Below, piece after piece: positions 31,832-40,553 of a DNA stretch of 51,713 bases; the stretch's first letter is position 1; each line of letters opens with the position of its first letter. The stretch covers positions 1-51,713 of the forward strand of contig JBOGWP010000111.1 of NCBI GenBank assembly GCA_050693875.1, written 5' to 3'. The stretch is from JBOGWP01 sp050693875 (lineage in GTDB: Bacteria; Actinomycetota; CADDZG01; JAHWKV01; JBOGWP01). The notes under the pieces were generated by a model, which saw only the letters and a program-made list of their open reading frames with translations, searched no databases and had not been told where the DNA came from. Position numbers and translations under genes: made by a program.

Positions 31832-34740
31832 TTCTTCTCTATCGGACCGTCGCGAGTCGGGCTGGAGCGCTTGCGAGCAGGACGCGGCGTTGGGCGCTCT
31901 CGCCTCTTTTGCCGACCGGTTGCGGGCTGACCCGCCTTCGTGACCGCCGCCGCGCGGGCGGTTCCGTCAGAGGGCCGCTCCGGTGCTCCGGACATCGGAC
32001 GCGGAGCGGATCGCGTCCCCTCGGGGGCCACGACGGAGCCGGGGAGCACCACCGTGAAGGTCGATCCCTTGTCCGGCGCGCTCGACACCTCCAGCCGCCC
32101 CCCATGCTCCTCCACGATCCGGCGGACGTACGCAAGCCCAAGCCCGAGACCCCCGAAGGGGCGGGTCTCCGACGCATCCACCTGCACGAAGTCCTGGAAG
32201 ATGTGCTCCTGCTCGTTCGCCGAGATGCCGATGCCCTGGTCGGTCACGCTGATCCGAACGTCATCCCGGCGCGACCGCCCCACCTCGGCGGAGAGGAGCA
32301 CGATGCCTCCCGTGGGGCTGAATTTCACGGCGTTGTCGATCAACTCACCGATCGCCCTCGGCAGCAGGCGCTCGTCGACGTTGAGCGGTGGAAGCTCCCC
32401 GAAACCCTCCAGCTCGAACCGGTGCTGCGGGGCCAACGTGCGCCAGTGCGCGACGAGCTCCTCGACGACATGCTGCACGTCCACGGGAACGCGGCGCGGG
32501 ACGAGACGTCCACCCTCCATCGCGGCGAAGTCGACGAGCATCTCGACGATGCGCTCGAGGCGCTCGGTGGAGGCGAGGATGCCGTCGAGGAAACTCACCG
32601 CCTTCTCCCGCGAGACCGGCTTGCGGCGCATCAGATCGGCGTATCCCTTGATCGGAGTGAGGGGGGTGCGGAGCTCATGCGAGATGTTCGAGAGAAACTC
32701 CGTCTTCATTCGCTCCACCTCGAGCTCGCGGGTCAGGTCCCGGACGACCGTTACCGCGCCGGTCACGCTCCCCCGGTCGTTGACGATCGGCGCCGCCGTC
32801 ATCGCCACGGGGACGGGGGAGCCGTTGCGGCCGTCGCCTGAGACGAACCCCCTGACGGAGCCGGCGGCGAGACCGTAGATCGGCAGGTCGAGGCGGCTTC
32901 CCGCCGCATCCACCGCGGAGACGACCGCCCGCACGTTCTGACCCAGAACCTGCTCCGCCCCGACGCCGAAGATCCGCTCAGCCTCGCGGTTGAAGGCGAC
33001 GACTCGCCCCCCTGGGTCCACCGCCACCACGCCGTCGGCCATCGATTGGAGCACGGCCTCAAGCTGACTGCGGAGCCGGGACTCCTCCTCGGCGGCAGTC
33101 CGCAGATCTCCGGTCAGGCGGTTGAGGCCGACCGTCATCTCGTTGAATGCGGCACCGAGAGCGCCCACCTCGTCGGCGCCCCGCACGTCCACCCGCGCGT
33201 TGAGGTCCCCGTGACGAACACGCTCCGCCGCGGCGGTGAGCTCGCGAATCGGACGGGTGATCCGGGAGCCGGAGACCGAGGAGGCCGCCACCGCGATCAC
33301 GGTTGCGGCCAGAGCAAGGAGGAACAGCGTCCTGGTGAGGTTCTCCTGGGTGCCGGCGATGAAGCCTGCCGGCTGGCTGACGGCGAGGGCGGCGACCACG
33401 GGCTGATCGGCCTGATCTCGGACCGGGACGTAGGCGGTGAAGAACAGGTCCCCCGCCACCGACACCTGCGCCTTCTGCTCGACGCCCTGCTCGAACACCC
33501 CCCGGATCTCGTCCTCCCGCCTCGCCAGCAGCGCGCCCGCGGCGCCGGGGGGATCCGCAGTCGTCGCGAGCACCCCCTGAAGGGAGAGGAGGGTGATCAT
33601 CTGACGCTCCCCCGACTTCACTTCGTTCAAATAGCCGGCATCGACCAGTTGCCCGACCGCCACCACGCCGGCGGGGAGCGGGACCGGTCCGATCTGCGCC
33701 GCGCCGATCACTGCCACCTTCCTGCCCCCGAGGCTCTCGATCGAGCCGACGGACTCGATCTTCAGCGCCCCCTGGACGGCACTGGTTCCGGCGAGGCTGA
33801 CGATCTCGGCATCGTCGAGCCCGGGGCCCGACGGTCCCTGCGCCGAGTACCCCGCGATCCTGCCGGCCTGGTCGAAGAAGGCGATGAAGTCGGCGTCGGC
33901 GAAGACCCCTGCCGGCTTCTGGAGATCGGTGGCAATGGTGGCCAGCTGGTCGGGCCGAGTCGCAGCAGCCTGCTGGACGAGCTGCAGACCGGCGAGCAGC
34001 TTGGCGCGCTGCACCGACTCGTTCACGGCCCGCCGCATCGTCTCGACGATTTGCACCCCCTGCTCGCCGGCGCGCTCCAGGGCGTCTCGACGGACGTTGG
34101 TGGCGACCACCTGGCTGATCGTGCTGCCGATGGCCACGATCACCATGAGCAGCAGCACCACGAACGCGCCCACGAAGCGGACCTGGATCGACTCCTGGAA
34201 GGCCTGCCACAGCCAGGCCACGAGCCACGCTGCCGCAGCGAGGCGGAGGAGGCTGATGCCCATCCCGGCGACGTCGGATCCTCCCATCGAGGAGGCTGGG
34301 ACGGCGAGGAGGGCCTCGGAGACCGCCAGCAGCCCGAGCGCCACCGACAACCGCCGCCGGCCCGGCAGGCCACCCAGCAGGGCCAGGACCGAGCCGGCCA
34401 GGGCGAGGCCTGCCGACGCGGCCAGCGGTGCCGAGAGGGGGACGGCGGACCGGGCGGCTCGCCGCGCGCCGAGGGTTCCCAGGAGGCCCAAGGCGATCAG
34501 GGCGTAGGCGGCAAGCCGCAGCGAGGAGGCGTAGACGTTCGGATCGCCGGTGAGAACGAGGGACCCTTGGAGGATCTCGGCGACCCCGAGGGCCAGCCAT
34601 CCCGCGCCGAAAGCGCCGCGAGCAGCCGAGGGAGCGGGGGCAAACCGGGGGCGCGTGAGGGAAACCCAGAGCACTCCGAGCGAGCTCACTGCGATCAGGA
34701 AGGTGCTCGTGAAAAGGGACGGGACCGCCAAGCTTGCCAT
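31828..34740 (-). CDS. Large membrane sensor histidine kinase (multi-TM, HAMP, PAS, HisKA, HATPase)
   Basis: A 970-residue kinase. Six or so hydrophobic segments occupy the first 210 residues, and a periplasmic-type sensor region (about 215-460) precedes another membrane helix. A HAMP linker (ITRPIRELTAAAERVRHG), a PAS domain (GVVAVDPGGRVVAFNREAE), a HisKA box (NISHELRTPLTPIKGY) and a GHKL ATPase with ELIDNAVKFSP, DQGIGI and GGLGLGLAYV follow. The last 70 residues are a basic, disordered tail. It starts the five-gene run that includes FecR, DivIVA and UPF0182 genes. No response regulator gene is adjacent. Confidence 0.9.
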   Translation of the reverse strand: MASLAVPSLFTSTFLIAVSSLGVLWVSLTRPRFAPAPSAARGAFGAGWLALGVAEILQGSLVLTGDPNVYASSLRLAAYALIALGLLGTLGARRAARSAVPLSAPLAASAGLALAGSVLALLGGLPGRRRLSVALGLLAVSEALLAVPASSMGGSDVAGMGISLLRLAAAAWLVAWLWQAFQESIQVRFVGAFVVLLLMVIVAIGSTISQVVATNVRRDALERAGEQGVQIVETMRRAVNESVQRAKLLAGLQLVQQAAATRPDQLATIATDLQKPAGVFADADFIAFFDQAGRIAGYSAQGPSGPGLDDAEIVSLAGTSAVQGALKIESVGSIESLGGRKVAVIGAAQIGPVPLPAGVVAVGQLVDAGYLNEVKSGERQMITLLSLQGVLATTADPPGAAGALLARREDEIRGVFEQGVEQKAQVSVAGDLFFTAYVPVRDQADQPVVAALAVSQPAGFIAGTQENLTRTLFLLALAATVIAVAASSVSGSRITRPIRELTAAAERVRHGDLNARVDVRGADEVGALGAAFNEMTVGLNRLTGDLRTAAEEESRLRSQLEAVLQSMADGVVAVDPGGRVVAFNREAERIFGVGAEQVLGQNVRAVVSAVDAAGSRLDLPIYGLAAGSVRGFVSGDGRNGSPVPVAMTAAPIVNDRGSVTGAVTVVRDLTRELEVERMKTEFLSNISHELRTPLTPIKGYADLMRRKPVSREKAVSFLDGILASTERLERIVEMLVDFAAMEGGRLVPRRVPVDVQHVVEELVAHWRTLAPQHRFELEGFGELPPLNVDERLLPRAIGELIDNAVKFSPTGGIVLLSAEVGRSRRDDVRISVTDQGIGISANEQEHIFQDFVQVDASETRPFGGLGLGLAYVRRIVEEHGGRLEVSSAPDKGSTFTVVLPGSVVAPEGTRSAPRPMSGAPERPSDGTARAAAVTKAGQPATGRQKRRERPTPRPARKRSSPTRDGPIEKK

Positions 34741-34876
34741 CTGCCGTTTTCGAGCTTACGCCTCAATCAGCCATCGACAGGGCGATGCGAGGTCTTCCAG
34801 CACCTGCGAGGAGATTGGCCCGTTCGGGACGGTTCCGCGAAGGGGCCCGGGAAGCGGCTGGACGAAAGAGAATGAG

Positions 34877-35119
34877 ATGGTGGGCGCCGCCGTCCTGCTC
34901 GTCGTTCTCTGCACGGGGCTCGCGCTCGTCAGCCTGCGAATCCTCGGGGTGCCGCTCCGGGCCGAGCGGGATGACGAGCGGGATCCGGGCCGCACTCAGC
35001 CCCGGTCGGCGCGGCTACGCCTCTTGCTCGTCGTTGCCGCCGCCGCTATGGCGGCCGCGGTGACCGTGGCCGTGCTCGCCGCCTGGGTCGCCCGGGTGCT
35101 GGCGGGAATGCTGTCGTAA
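34877..35119 (+). CDS. Small two-helix membrane protein, unknown
   Basis: An 80-residue protein with two hydrophobic segments (about 3-25, and 48-77) separated by a charged stretch, RAERDDERDPGRTQPRSARL. I do not recognise a family. The ATG has GAAAGAG upstream. It diverges from the large kinase gene across 136 bases. A longer frame is open upstream but overlaps the kinase gene. Confidence 0.5.
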   Translation: MVGAAVLLVVLCTGLALVSLRILGVPLRAERDDERDPGRTQPRSARLRLLLVVAAAAMAAAVTVAVLAAWVARVLAGMLS

Positions 35120-35129
35120 CTGGGGCGGC

Positions 35130-35381
35130 TCAGCCGACCGAGACGCTGTGCGCGCCGGCCTGTGCCCCGATCGGGCTCGGGGCCTTCCCGGATGCCGATG
35201 CGATCTCCACCTTGTAATAGGCCTTGACCTCGAGCGGGATCTCGGTCATCCGGTAGAGCTTGGCGTCGGTGACCCCCTCGCCGTTACGCATGCGCTCGAC
35301 GAACCGGACCGCTTCCTCGAGCTCATCGGCGTGGTGATACCCAGAGCGGCCCTCCGCGCTGGTGAAGACGACCATGTACAT
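35130..35381 (-). CDS. Small conserved-looking cytoplasmic protein, unknown
   Basis: An 83-residue protein, MYMVVFTSAEGRSGYHHADE and so on, without membrane segments. A good AGGAGG lies upstream of the ATG at 35381. The HHADELEEAVRFVERMRNGE stretch suggests a compact alpha/beta fold. I do not recognise the family. It converges on the small membrane protein gene. Confidence 0.6.
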   Translation of the reverse strand: MYMVVFTSAEGRSGYHHADELEEAVRFVERMRNGEGVTDAKLYRMTEIPLEVKAYYKVEIASASGKAPSPIGAQAGAHSVSVG

Positions 35382-35451
35382 GACGAACCCCTCCTGGTCT
35401 GATGCGAGAAATGTCGGCCGCAGAGCGAGGGCGCTTTAACCCAGATCAGTC

Positions 35452-35474
35452 GGGGGAGTCGCCGCGACTCCCCC
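35452..35474 (-). terminator. Hairpin downstream of the subtilase gene
   Basis: A perfect 10-bp stem (GGGGGAGTCG and complement) with a 3-base loop, about 40 bases past the subtilase stop on the minus strand. No strong T run follows, so termination may be weak or Rho-assisted. Confidence 0.45.
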
Positions 35475-35513
35475 CTGTTTCGATCGGCTTCTGCGTCGGG
35501 GCGGGACCGTGGG

Positions 35514-36851
35514 TCAGCCGCGGCGGAGCCGCCGCACGAGCAGGATTCCTCCGTTTGCGGCAGCCGTGGCGGCGAGGAGCGCACCGGCCACCACGAACGG
35601 CATCCGGCCCGACCAGTCGGCCGACGGAGCGGTCAAGCCAACAGCGGGCGGGGAGGCGACCGGCAGCGGCGACGGAGGAGGGGGCTGGGTCTCGGACGGC
35701 GGCGGTGCAGCCGGCTCCTCCGTGGGCGGCGGCGGGGGCGGCGCCGCCTGGGCCTTCTGCTTGGGCGCGGTCTGGCGTGGGGTCTGGCTCGCCGTGGGGG
35801 AGGGCGGCGGCGAGCTGGTCTGGGTCTGGCCACCGCCCGATCCGGTGCCCCCCGTCGACCCGCCGCCGGAGGCTGAAGGCGGCGGTGCGCCGACGGCGCG
35901 GGCGGCGTTCACCCTGCGGATCGATCCGACGGTGTCGGCGGTCGAGATGATCCGAGAGATGGCGGTGGTTCCCGAGTATCCGATCGCGTAGAGCTGAGCG
36001 GCGATTCCCGCGACGTGTGGAGCGGCAAATGATGTGCCCTGCACCGCGATGTACTGTCCGTTGACGTTGTTCGTGGTGACGATGCAGTCCGCCGCGGTGC
36101 ACTTGCTGCCGACCTTGGCGCCCCCGGGGGCGTAGATCTCGGCCCCGTTCGAGTACGTGGCGACCTGGTCGGTGGGGTTGGTAGCCCCGACGACTACGAC
36201 GTTCTGCATGCCCTCGTAAAAGGAGGCGACCCCGTCGTTTCCGGCCGCCGCGACGACGATCGCACCCTTGCTCGCCGCGTGGTTCAGCGCGTCCTGGAAC
36301 TGCGCCTTCTCGGCGGCGGGGTCGCCGCACAGCAGCGGGAGGAGGTTGCACACGAGCCCCACCTCCGGGCCGAGCGAGAGGTTGATGATGCGGGCACCGT
36401 TGTCGGCTGCGAAGCGCACGCCGCGGATCACGTCGGCGAGGTCGCCCGTCCCGTCGGCGCCCAGGACCTTGACGGAGAGAATACGTGCCCCCGGCGCCAC
36501 CGCGGCGATGCCGGTGCTGTTCCCGGTGTTCCCCGCAACGATCCCCGCCACCCAGCTGCCGTGGCCTCCGTCGTCCCCCGTGGGAGCCGCTTGGCATGGA
36601 TCGGCCGCCAGGCAGGTGAACGATCCCGCGGACTGGCCGGCGAGATCCTCGTGGTCGAAGGCGACCCCGGTGTCGAGCACCGCCACCGTGATCCCGTCCC
36701 CACGGGTGGTCCCCCAGGCGGACTCGGCCTGTATCTTGGCGAGCCCCCACTGCTGTCCGAAGAACGGGTCGTTGCTCGCCAATGCCGCGGACGGTGAGAA
36801 GACGGCCGGCATGAGACCGAAAATGACTACGCAGAGTAGGCGGCGAGGCAC
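35514..36851 (-). CDS. Secreted, membrane-anchored subtilisin-like protease
   Basis: S8-family serine protease of 445 residues. A signal peptide ends near ALA at 25. The catalytic triad is D60 (AVLDTG), H97 (GGHGSWVAG) and S274 (GTSFAAPH), with the oxyanion N205 (AAGND). Four Cys in the domain could form disulfides. After the domain come a Gly/Pro-rich linker and a C-terminal hydrophobic helix with basic end (VAGALLAATAAANGGILLVRRLRRG). The layout recalls mycosins, but no type VII secretion genes are present, so that link is not supported. It acts outside the membrane. Confidence 0.92.
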   Translation of the reverse strand: MPRRLLCVVIFGLMPAVFSPSAALASNDPFFGQQWGLAKIQAESAWGTTRGDGITVAVLDTGVAFDHEDLAGQSAGSFTCLAADPCQAAPTGDDGGHGSWVAGIVAGNTGNSTGIAAVAPGARILSVKVLGADGTGDLADVIRGVRFAADNGARIINLSLGPEVGLVCNLLPLLCGDPAAEKAQFQDALNHAASKGAIVVAAAGNDGVASFYEGMQNVVVVGATNPTDQVATYSNGAEIYAPGGAKVGSKCTAADCIVTTNNVNGQYIAVQGTSFAAPHVAGIAAQLYAIGYSGTTAISRIISTADTVGSIRRVNAARAVGAPPPSASGGGSTGGTGSGGGQTQTSSPPPSPTASQTPRQTAPKQKAQAAPPPPPPTEEPAAPPPSETQPPPPSPLPVASPPAVGLTAPSADWSGRMPFVVAGALLAATAAANGGILLVRRLRRG

Positions 36852-37073
36852 GCTCCATTATGGGGGCACCACCGCCGTACGGGGTAGTCCCCGTGCACCA
36901 ATCCTCCCACTAATCCCTTTGAAACGACGGAATTGCCCGGGATCCGGGCAAGAAATTCACGCCGTGGTAGCCGGTCCTGCCTCCTGCCACGGCCAACCCA
37001 CGACCACGCTTCGCGTCCGACTGTCGTCCGGCCGCCGGCACGCCGCGGCCGCATCCGCTCTGCGGGCCCGCGC

Positions 37074-38087
37074 CTACGCCGAGCCCGACGACGAGATGAA
37101 GAGGTTCTTCAGCGAATCGAAGGAGTCGAGGCAGCGGCCGGCCCCCAGGGCGACGCACTCGAGCGGCCGGTCGCTGAGGTGCACCGGGACGTCGCACTCC
37201 TCGGAGAGGCGGACGTCGAGCCCTCGGAGCAGGCCGCCTCCTCCGGTGAGCGCGATGCCGCGGGCGAGGATGTCCTGCCCGAGCTCCGGGGGCGTCTCGG
37301 CAAGCGTGGCGACCACCGCCTCGAGAATCTGGGATACCACCTCACCGATCGCCTCGCGGATTTCCTCCGAGGTGATGTGGACGACCTTGGGGAGTCCCGT
37401 CGCCAGCTCCCGCCCGCGGATCTCCGCCTTCTCCTCGTGGGCGAGCGGGAAGGCGGAGCCGATCGCGATCTTGATCTGCTCGGCGGTGCGCTCACCGATG
37501 ACGATGGCGTACTCCTTGCGGATGTGGCGGGCGATCGCGTCGTCGATGTCGAACCCGCCCACGCGGATCGCCTTGCTCACCACGACCCCGCCGAGCGCGA
37601 GGACGGCCATCTCGCTGGTTCCGCCCCCAACGTCCACCACCATGTTGCCGGTCGGCTGGTGGATCGGAAGGCCCGCGCCGATGGCAGCCGCGACCGGCTC
37701 CTCGATCAGGTACACCTGCCGGGCGCCGGCCGCCAGAACCGCCTCCTGGAGCGCACGCCGCTCGACCTCGGTGATCGCCGAGGGCACCGCGACGAGCGCA
37801 CGCGGCCGGGGGATGCGGCGCCGGATCCCGGCCTTGGCGAGCAGCAGGCGAATGTACCGCTCGGTGATGTCGAAGTCGGTGATCGCCCCCCTGCGCAGTG
37901 GTCGCTCCGCCACCACGTATCCCGGCGTCCGCCCGATCATCCGGAAGGCCTCCTGGCCCATGGCGAGCACCTCGCCGTTCTCCCGGTTGAGCGCGATTAC
38001 CGTGGGCTCGTTGAGGACGATCCCCTGGCCGCCCGAGTAGACCAGGGTGTTGGCCGTGCCGAGATCGATCGCGAGGTCGCGGCTCAT
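37074..38087 (-). CDS. mreB: Rod-shape protein MreB
   Basis: Actin-like ATPase of 337 residues that organises lateral wall synthesis. Signatures are AIDLGTANTLVY (phosphate 1), EEPVAAAIGAG, VVDVGGGTSEMAVLALGG (phosphate 2) and ALTGGGGLLRGLD (adenosine motif). mreC and mreD are not adjacent. The ATG overlaps the stop of the small membrane protein gene (ATGA, 38084-38087), which fixes the start. Confidence 0.95.
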   Translation of the reverse strand: MSRDLAIDLGTANTLVYSGGQGIVLNEPTVIALNRENGEVLAMGQEAFRMIGRTPGYVVAERPLRRGAITDFDITERYIRLLLAKAGIRRRIPRPRALVAVPSAITEVERRALQEAVLAAGARQVYLIEEPVAAAIGAGLPIHQPTGNMVVDVGGGTSEMAVLALGGVVVSKAIRVGGFDIDDAIARHIRKEYAIVIGERTAEQIKIAIGSAFPLAHEEKAEIRGRELATGLPKVVHITSEEIREAIGEVVSQILEAVVATLAETPPELGQDILARGIALTGGGGLLRGLDVRLSEECDVPVHLSDRPLECVALGAGRCLDSFDSLKNLFISSSGSA

Positions 38088-38245
38088 CGCCGCCGCTTCG
38101 CCGGCCTATCCGTCGTCTTGAGGGCGTCGATGACGCGCGCGAAGTCCTGCATCGAGCGGTTCGGGCTCCGTCCCGCGCGCGTCCGCAACCAGAGGAGGCC
38201 GGAGAGCACCCCCAGCAGCAGGAGCGCGAACAGAAGGTATTCCAC
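38084..38245 (-). CDS. Small single-helix membrane protein upstream of mreB
   Basis: A 53-residue protein with one hydrophobic helix (YLLFALLLLGVLSGLLWL) and a basic cytoplasmic-type tail ending in RPAKRRR. The GTG start is supported by GGGAG 5 bases upstream. The longer frame from 38353 has no such support. It is translationally coupled to mreB, so a role near the MreB membrane assembly is plausible but unproven. Confidence 0.6.
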   Translation of the reverse strand: MEYLLFALLLLGVLSGLLWLRTRAGRSPNRSMQDFARVIDALKTTDRPAKRRR

Positions 38246-38349
38246 GGAGTCTCCCTGCTGAGCGAGGGATGAGTATAGCCGTCCGGTGGGGCGACCTGTA
38301 AAAAACGTCCAGGTCCCGCGGGGGCAACCGGCCGCCGCTGCTTGCCTAC

Positions 38350-38811
38350 TCATGGGTGGTCGACCCAGCGGGCCGACCCGTCCTGAAATTGCTCCTTCTT
38401 CCAGATCTGGACGGTCTTCTTGAGCGTGTCGATCACGAAGCGGCAGGCGTCGAAAGCCTCCCCTCTGTGGGGCGCCGTCACCGAGACGGACACGGAAGCC
38501 TCCCCTGCGGGAACCCTCCCGACTCGATGGATCACGGTCACCGAGCCGATCGGCCAGCGCGCACAGGCCTCCTCGGCGATCCTGCGCATCTCGCCGAGCG
38601 CCATCTCATCGAAGGCCTCGTAGACGAGCTCGGCCACTCCCCTCCCGTCGGTGTCCCCGCGCACTCTCCCCACGAAGCTGACGATCGCGCCCTCGTGGGG
38701 CTCCGCCGAGGGGCCGGCGCTCGCGTCGATCGGCCGATCAGTCAGTCGGACCGAGATCCGGTGAGTGTCACGGCCCGGCGCCGCTGGGGTGCTGAGATGG
38801 GGCTGGCTCAT
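38350..38811 (-). CDS. moaE: Molybdopterin synthase catalytic subunit
   Basis: MoaE transfers sulfur from MoaD thiocarboxylate to precursor Z during molybdenum cofactor synthesis. The 153 residues include AIVSFVGRVRGDTDGRGV, YEAFDEMALGEMRRIAEE, VIHRVGRVPAGEASV and LKKTVQIWKKEQF with the active-site lysines (around K132 and K138). The N-terminal 20 residues are extra. The start codon is immediately preceded by a 30-bp repeat shared with the sbcC upstream region. No other moa gene is in the window. Confidence 0.93.
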   Translation of the reverse strand: MSQPHLSTPAAPGRDTHRISVRLTDRPIDASAGPSAEPHEGAIVSFVGRVRGDTDGRGVAELVYEAFDEMALGEMRRIAEEACARWPIGSVTVIHRVGRVPAGEASVSVSVTAPHRGEAFDACRFVIDTLKKTVQIWKKEQFQDGSARWVDHP

Positions 38812-38815
38812 GGGT

Positions 38816-38845
38816 GGATGCTGGGGCGCTCCAATGCAAAGGTAT
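38816..38845. repeat. 30-bp dispersed repeat, copy 2
   Basis: Core GGCGCTCCAATGCAAAGGTAT; 26 of 30 positions match 8845-8874. It begins 5 bases upstream of the moaE start on the minus strand. A further shared block, CCATAGCCGCGTA, follows at 38873 and also occurs near sbcC. Confidence 0.5.
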
Positions 38846-38891
38846 CTCTCCGACAGCCCACTTCCTCACCATAGCCGCGTACCCTGGGAGC

Positions 38892-40037
38892 ATGAGCGAT
38901 CTCGACCCGGCCGAGCTGGGCGCCGCCCTCGCCCAGATCCCGCTGTTCCGCGAGATGCAGCAGCTTCTGATGTCGCAGAGCCGACCCGTCAACTGGGAGA
39001 TCGCCCGTCAGATCGCTCATGCCGTCGCCGGCGCAGGGGGCCCGGGTCCCCGCCCGCTCCCCGACGAGCAGCCCGCCTTCGAGGACAGCTCCCGCCTCGC
39101 GGAGTTCCGGCTCAGCCAGGCCACCGGCCTCGAGTCCCGCTCCCCGGTGGTCGAGGTGGTCGTGCTGGACCGGACCGGCTGGGCGGACGCCAACCTCGCG
39201 GGCCTGCGGCCGTTGATCGATCGCCTGGCGACCAGGCTGCAGAGCCAGATGCAGGCCGACGCCGTGCCGGCGATCCCGATGAACGCCTTCCTCGACGCGC
39301 TCGGCCCGTTCCTCCTCGGGGTGCAGGTGGGATTCCTGATCGGCTACCTCTCCCGGCGCGTGCTCGGCCAGTTCGACCTTCCCTTCCCCATCGACCGGCC
39401 GGGGCGGATCCTCTACGTCTTCCCCAACATCGCCGAGCTGGCGGGCGAGCTGGACGTCGAGATGCGTCAGTTCCGCCTCTGGCTGGCCCTGCACGAGGTC
39501 GCCCACCACCTGGAGTTCACCGGGGTCGCATGGACTCGCGACCACTTCCGAGGTCTGGTCGAGCGCTACGTGGACGCGGCCGAGCTCGACCCGTCGGAAA
39601 TCATGGACCGGCTCCGCTCCCTCGGCGATCCCGATCGGCTGAACCGGCTACTCGAGCGGCCCGACGAGCTGCTCCCCATGCTGATGACGCCCGCCCAACG
39701 CGAGATCGTGAAGGAGATCCAGGCGTTCATGAGCGTGCTCGAGGGGTACGCGGATTGGGCGATGGACGAGGTTGGCCGCAATCTGCTGCCCGAACTCCCG
39801 AAGCTCCGCGAGGGGATGACCCGCCGGCGGGCCGAGCGCTCGTCGAGCGAGCGCTTGCTCGAGATGCTGCTCGGATTGGACCTCAAGCTCGTGCAGTACC
39901 GTTCCGGGGAGCGCTTCGTCCGCGCGGTCGCGGGAGCCGCCCAGCTCGGGGCGCTCTGGGAGCGCGCCGAGAACCTCCCCACCCTCGATGAGGTGGCCGA
40001 GCCCACCCGCTGGCTCTCGAGAGTGGCGTTCTCCTAA
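38892..40037 (+). CDS. Zinc-dependent metalloprotease, DUF2342 family
   Basis: A 381-residue protein with the zinc motif HEVAHH (H201, E202, H205) in LWLALHEVAHHLEF. The surrounding helical domain, VNWEIARQIAH near the start and YADWAMDEVGRNLLPELPKL later, fits the actinobacterial DUF2342 metalloprotease family, some members of which were named for proximity to F420 genes. No signal peptide, so cytoplasmic. Physiological substrate unknown. The ATG at 38892 has GGGAG just upstream. It converges on, and overlaps by four bases, the phosphodiesterase gene. Confidence 0.88.
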   Translation: MSDLDPAELGAALAQIPLFREMQQLLMSQSRPVNWEIARQIAHAVAGAGGPGPRPLPDEQPAFEDSSRLAEFRLSQATGLESRSPVVEVVVLDRTGWADANLAGLRPLIDRLATRLQSQMQADAVPAIPMNAFLDALGPFLLGVQVGFLIGYLSRRVLGQFDLPFPIDRPGRILYVFPNIAELAGELDVEMRQFRLWLALHEVAHHLEFTGVAWTRDHFRGLVERYVDAAELDPSEIMDRLRSLGDPDRLNRLLERPDELLPMLMTPAQREIVKEIQAFMSVLEGYADWAMDEVGRNLLPELPKLREGMTRRRAERSSSERLLEMLLGLDLKLVQYRSGERFVRAVAGAAQLGALWERAENLPTLDEVAEPTRWLSRVAFS

Positions 40038-40540
40038 GCGAAGCCCCGTGACCGAACCGGTACCAGCTCCGCCCGAGGCACCCCGCCGGCCAGATCGAGC
40101 AGCGCGACCGTCGGCACCTTCGCCCGCCGCGGATCGCAGGCGCTCCCCGGGTTTACGAGCAGCAGGTCGCCGTCGTCCTCGATGAGCGGCATGTGGGAGT
40201 GGCCGAAGACGACGACACGGCAGCCCGGGAATGCCCGGCGCATGCGCTCGCGCCGGCCCTTCGACGTGCCCGAGTCGTGGACCATGCCGATGCGTACCCC
40301 ACCCAGCTCGAGATCGAGCCGCTCGTGGACCCGCCCGGCGAGACTCCAGCCGTCGAGGTTGCCGAGCACGGCGTGCACCGGGGCGATGAGCCGCAGCTCG
40401 TCGAGCACGCTTGGATCCATGACGTCGCCCGCGTGGAGGACGGCATCCACTCCTGCAAACAGCTCGTGGACCACCCGCGGAAGCGCGCGTGCCCGGCCGG
40501 GGATGTGCGTGTCGGAGATCAGGCCAACGCGGACCACCAC
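40034..40540 (-). CDS. YfcE/MJ0936-type metallophosphoesterase
   Basis: A 168-residue single-domain phosphodiesterase: VGLISDTHIPG (D10, H12), VLHAGDVMD, AVLGNLDGW, a VHDSG histidine and VVFGHSHMP, all metal-binding motifs of the family, followed by LLVNPGSACDPRR. It likely hydrolyses small phosphodiesters or monoesters in the cytoplasm. Two adjacent GTG codons (40540, 40537) are possible starts; the longer frame upstream overlaps the anti-sigma gene. Confidence 0.88.
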   Translation of the reverse strand: MVVRVGLISDTHIPGRARALPRVVHELFAGVDAVLHAGDVMDPSVLDELRLIAPVHAVLGNLDGWSLAGRVHERLDLELGGVRIGMVHDSGTSKGRRERMRRAFPGCRVVVFGHSHMPLIEDDGDLLLVNPGSACDPRRAKVPTVALLDLAGGVPRAELVPVRSRGFA

Positions 40541-40553
40541 GCCACCCGATGCG

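Noticed and set aside
35514..36851. Subtilase as a mycosin of a type VII secretion system
   Set aside because: The layout is similar, but no EccB, EccC, EccD or WXG100-type genes are present in the window.
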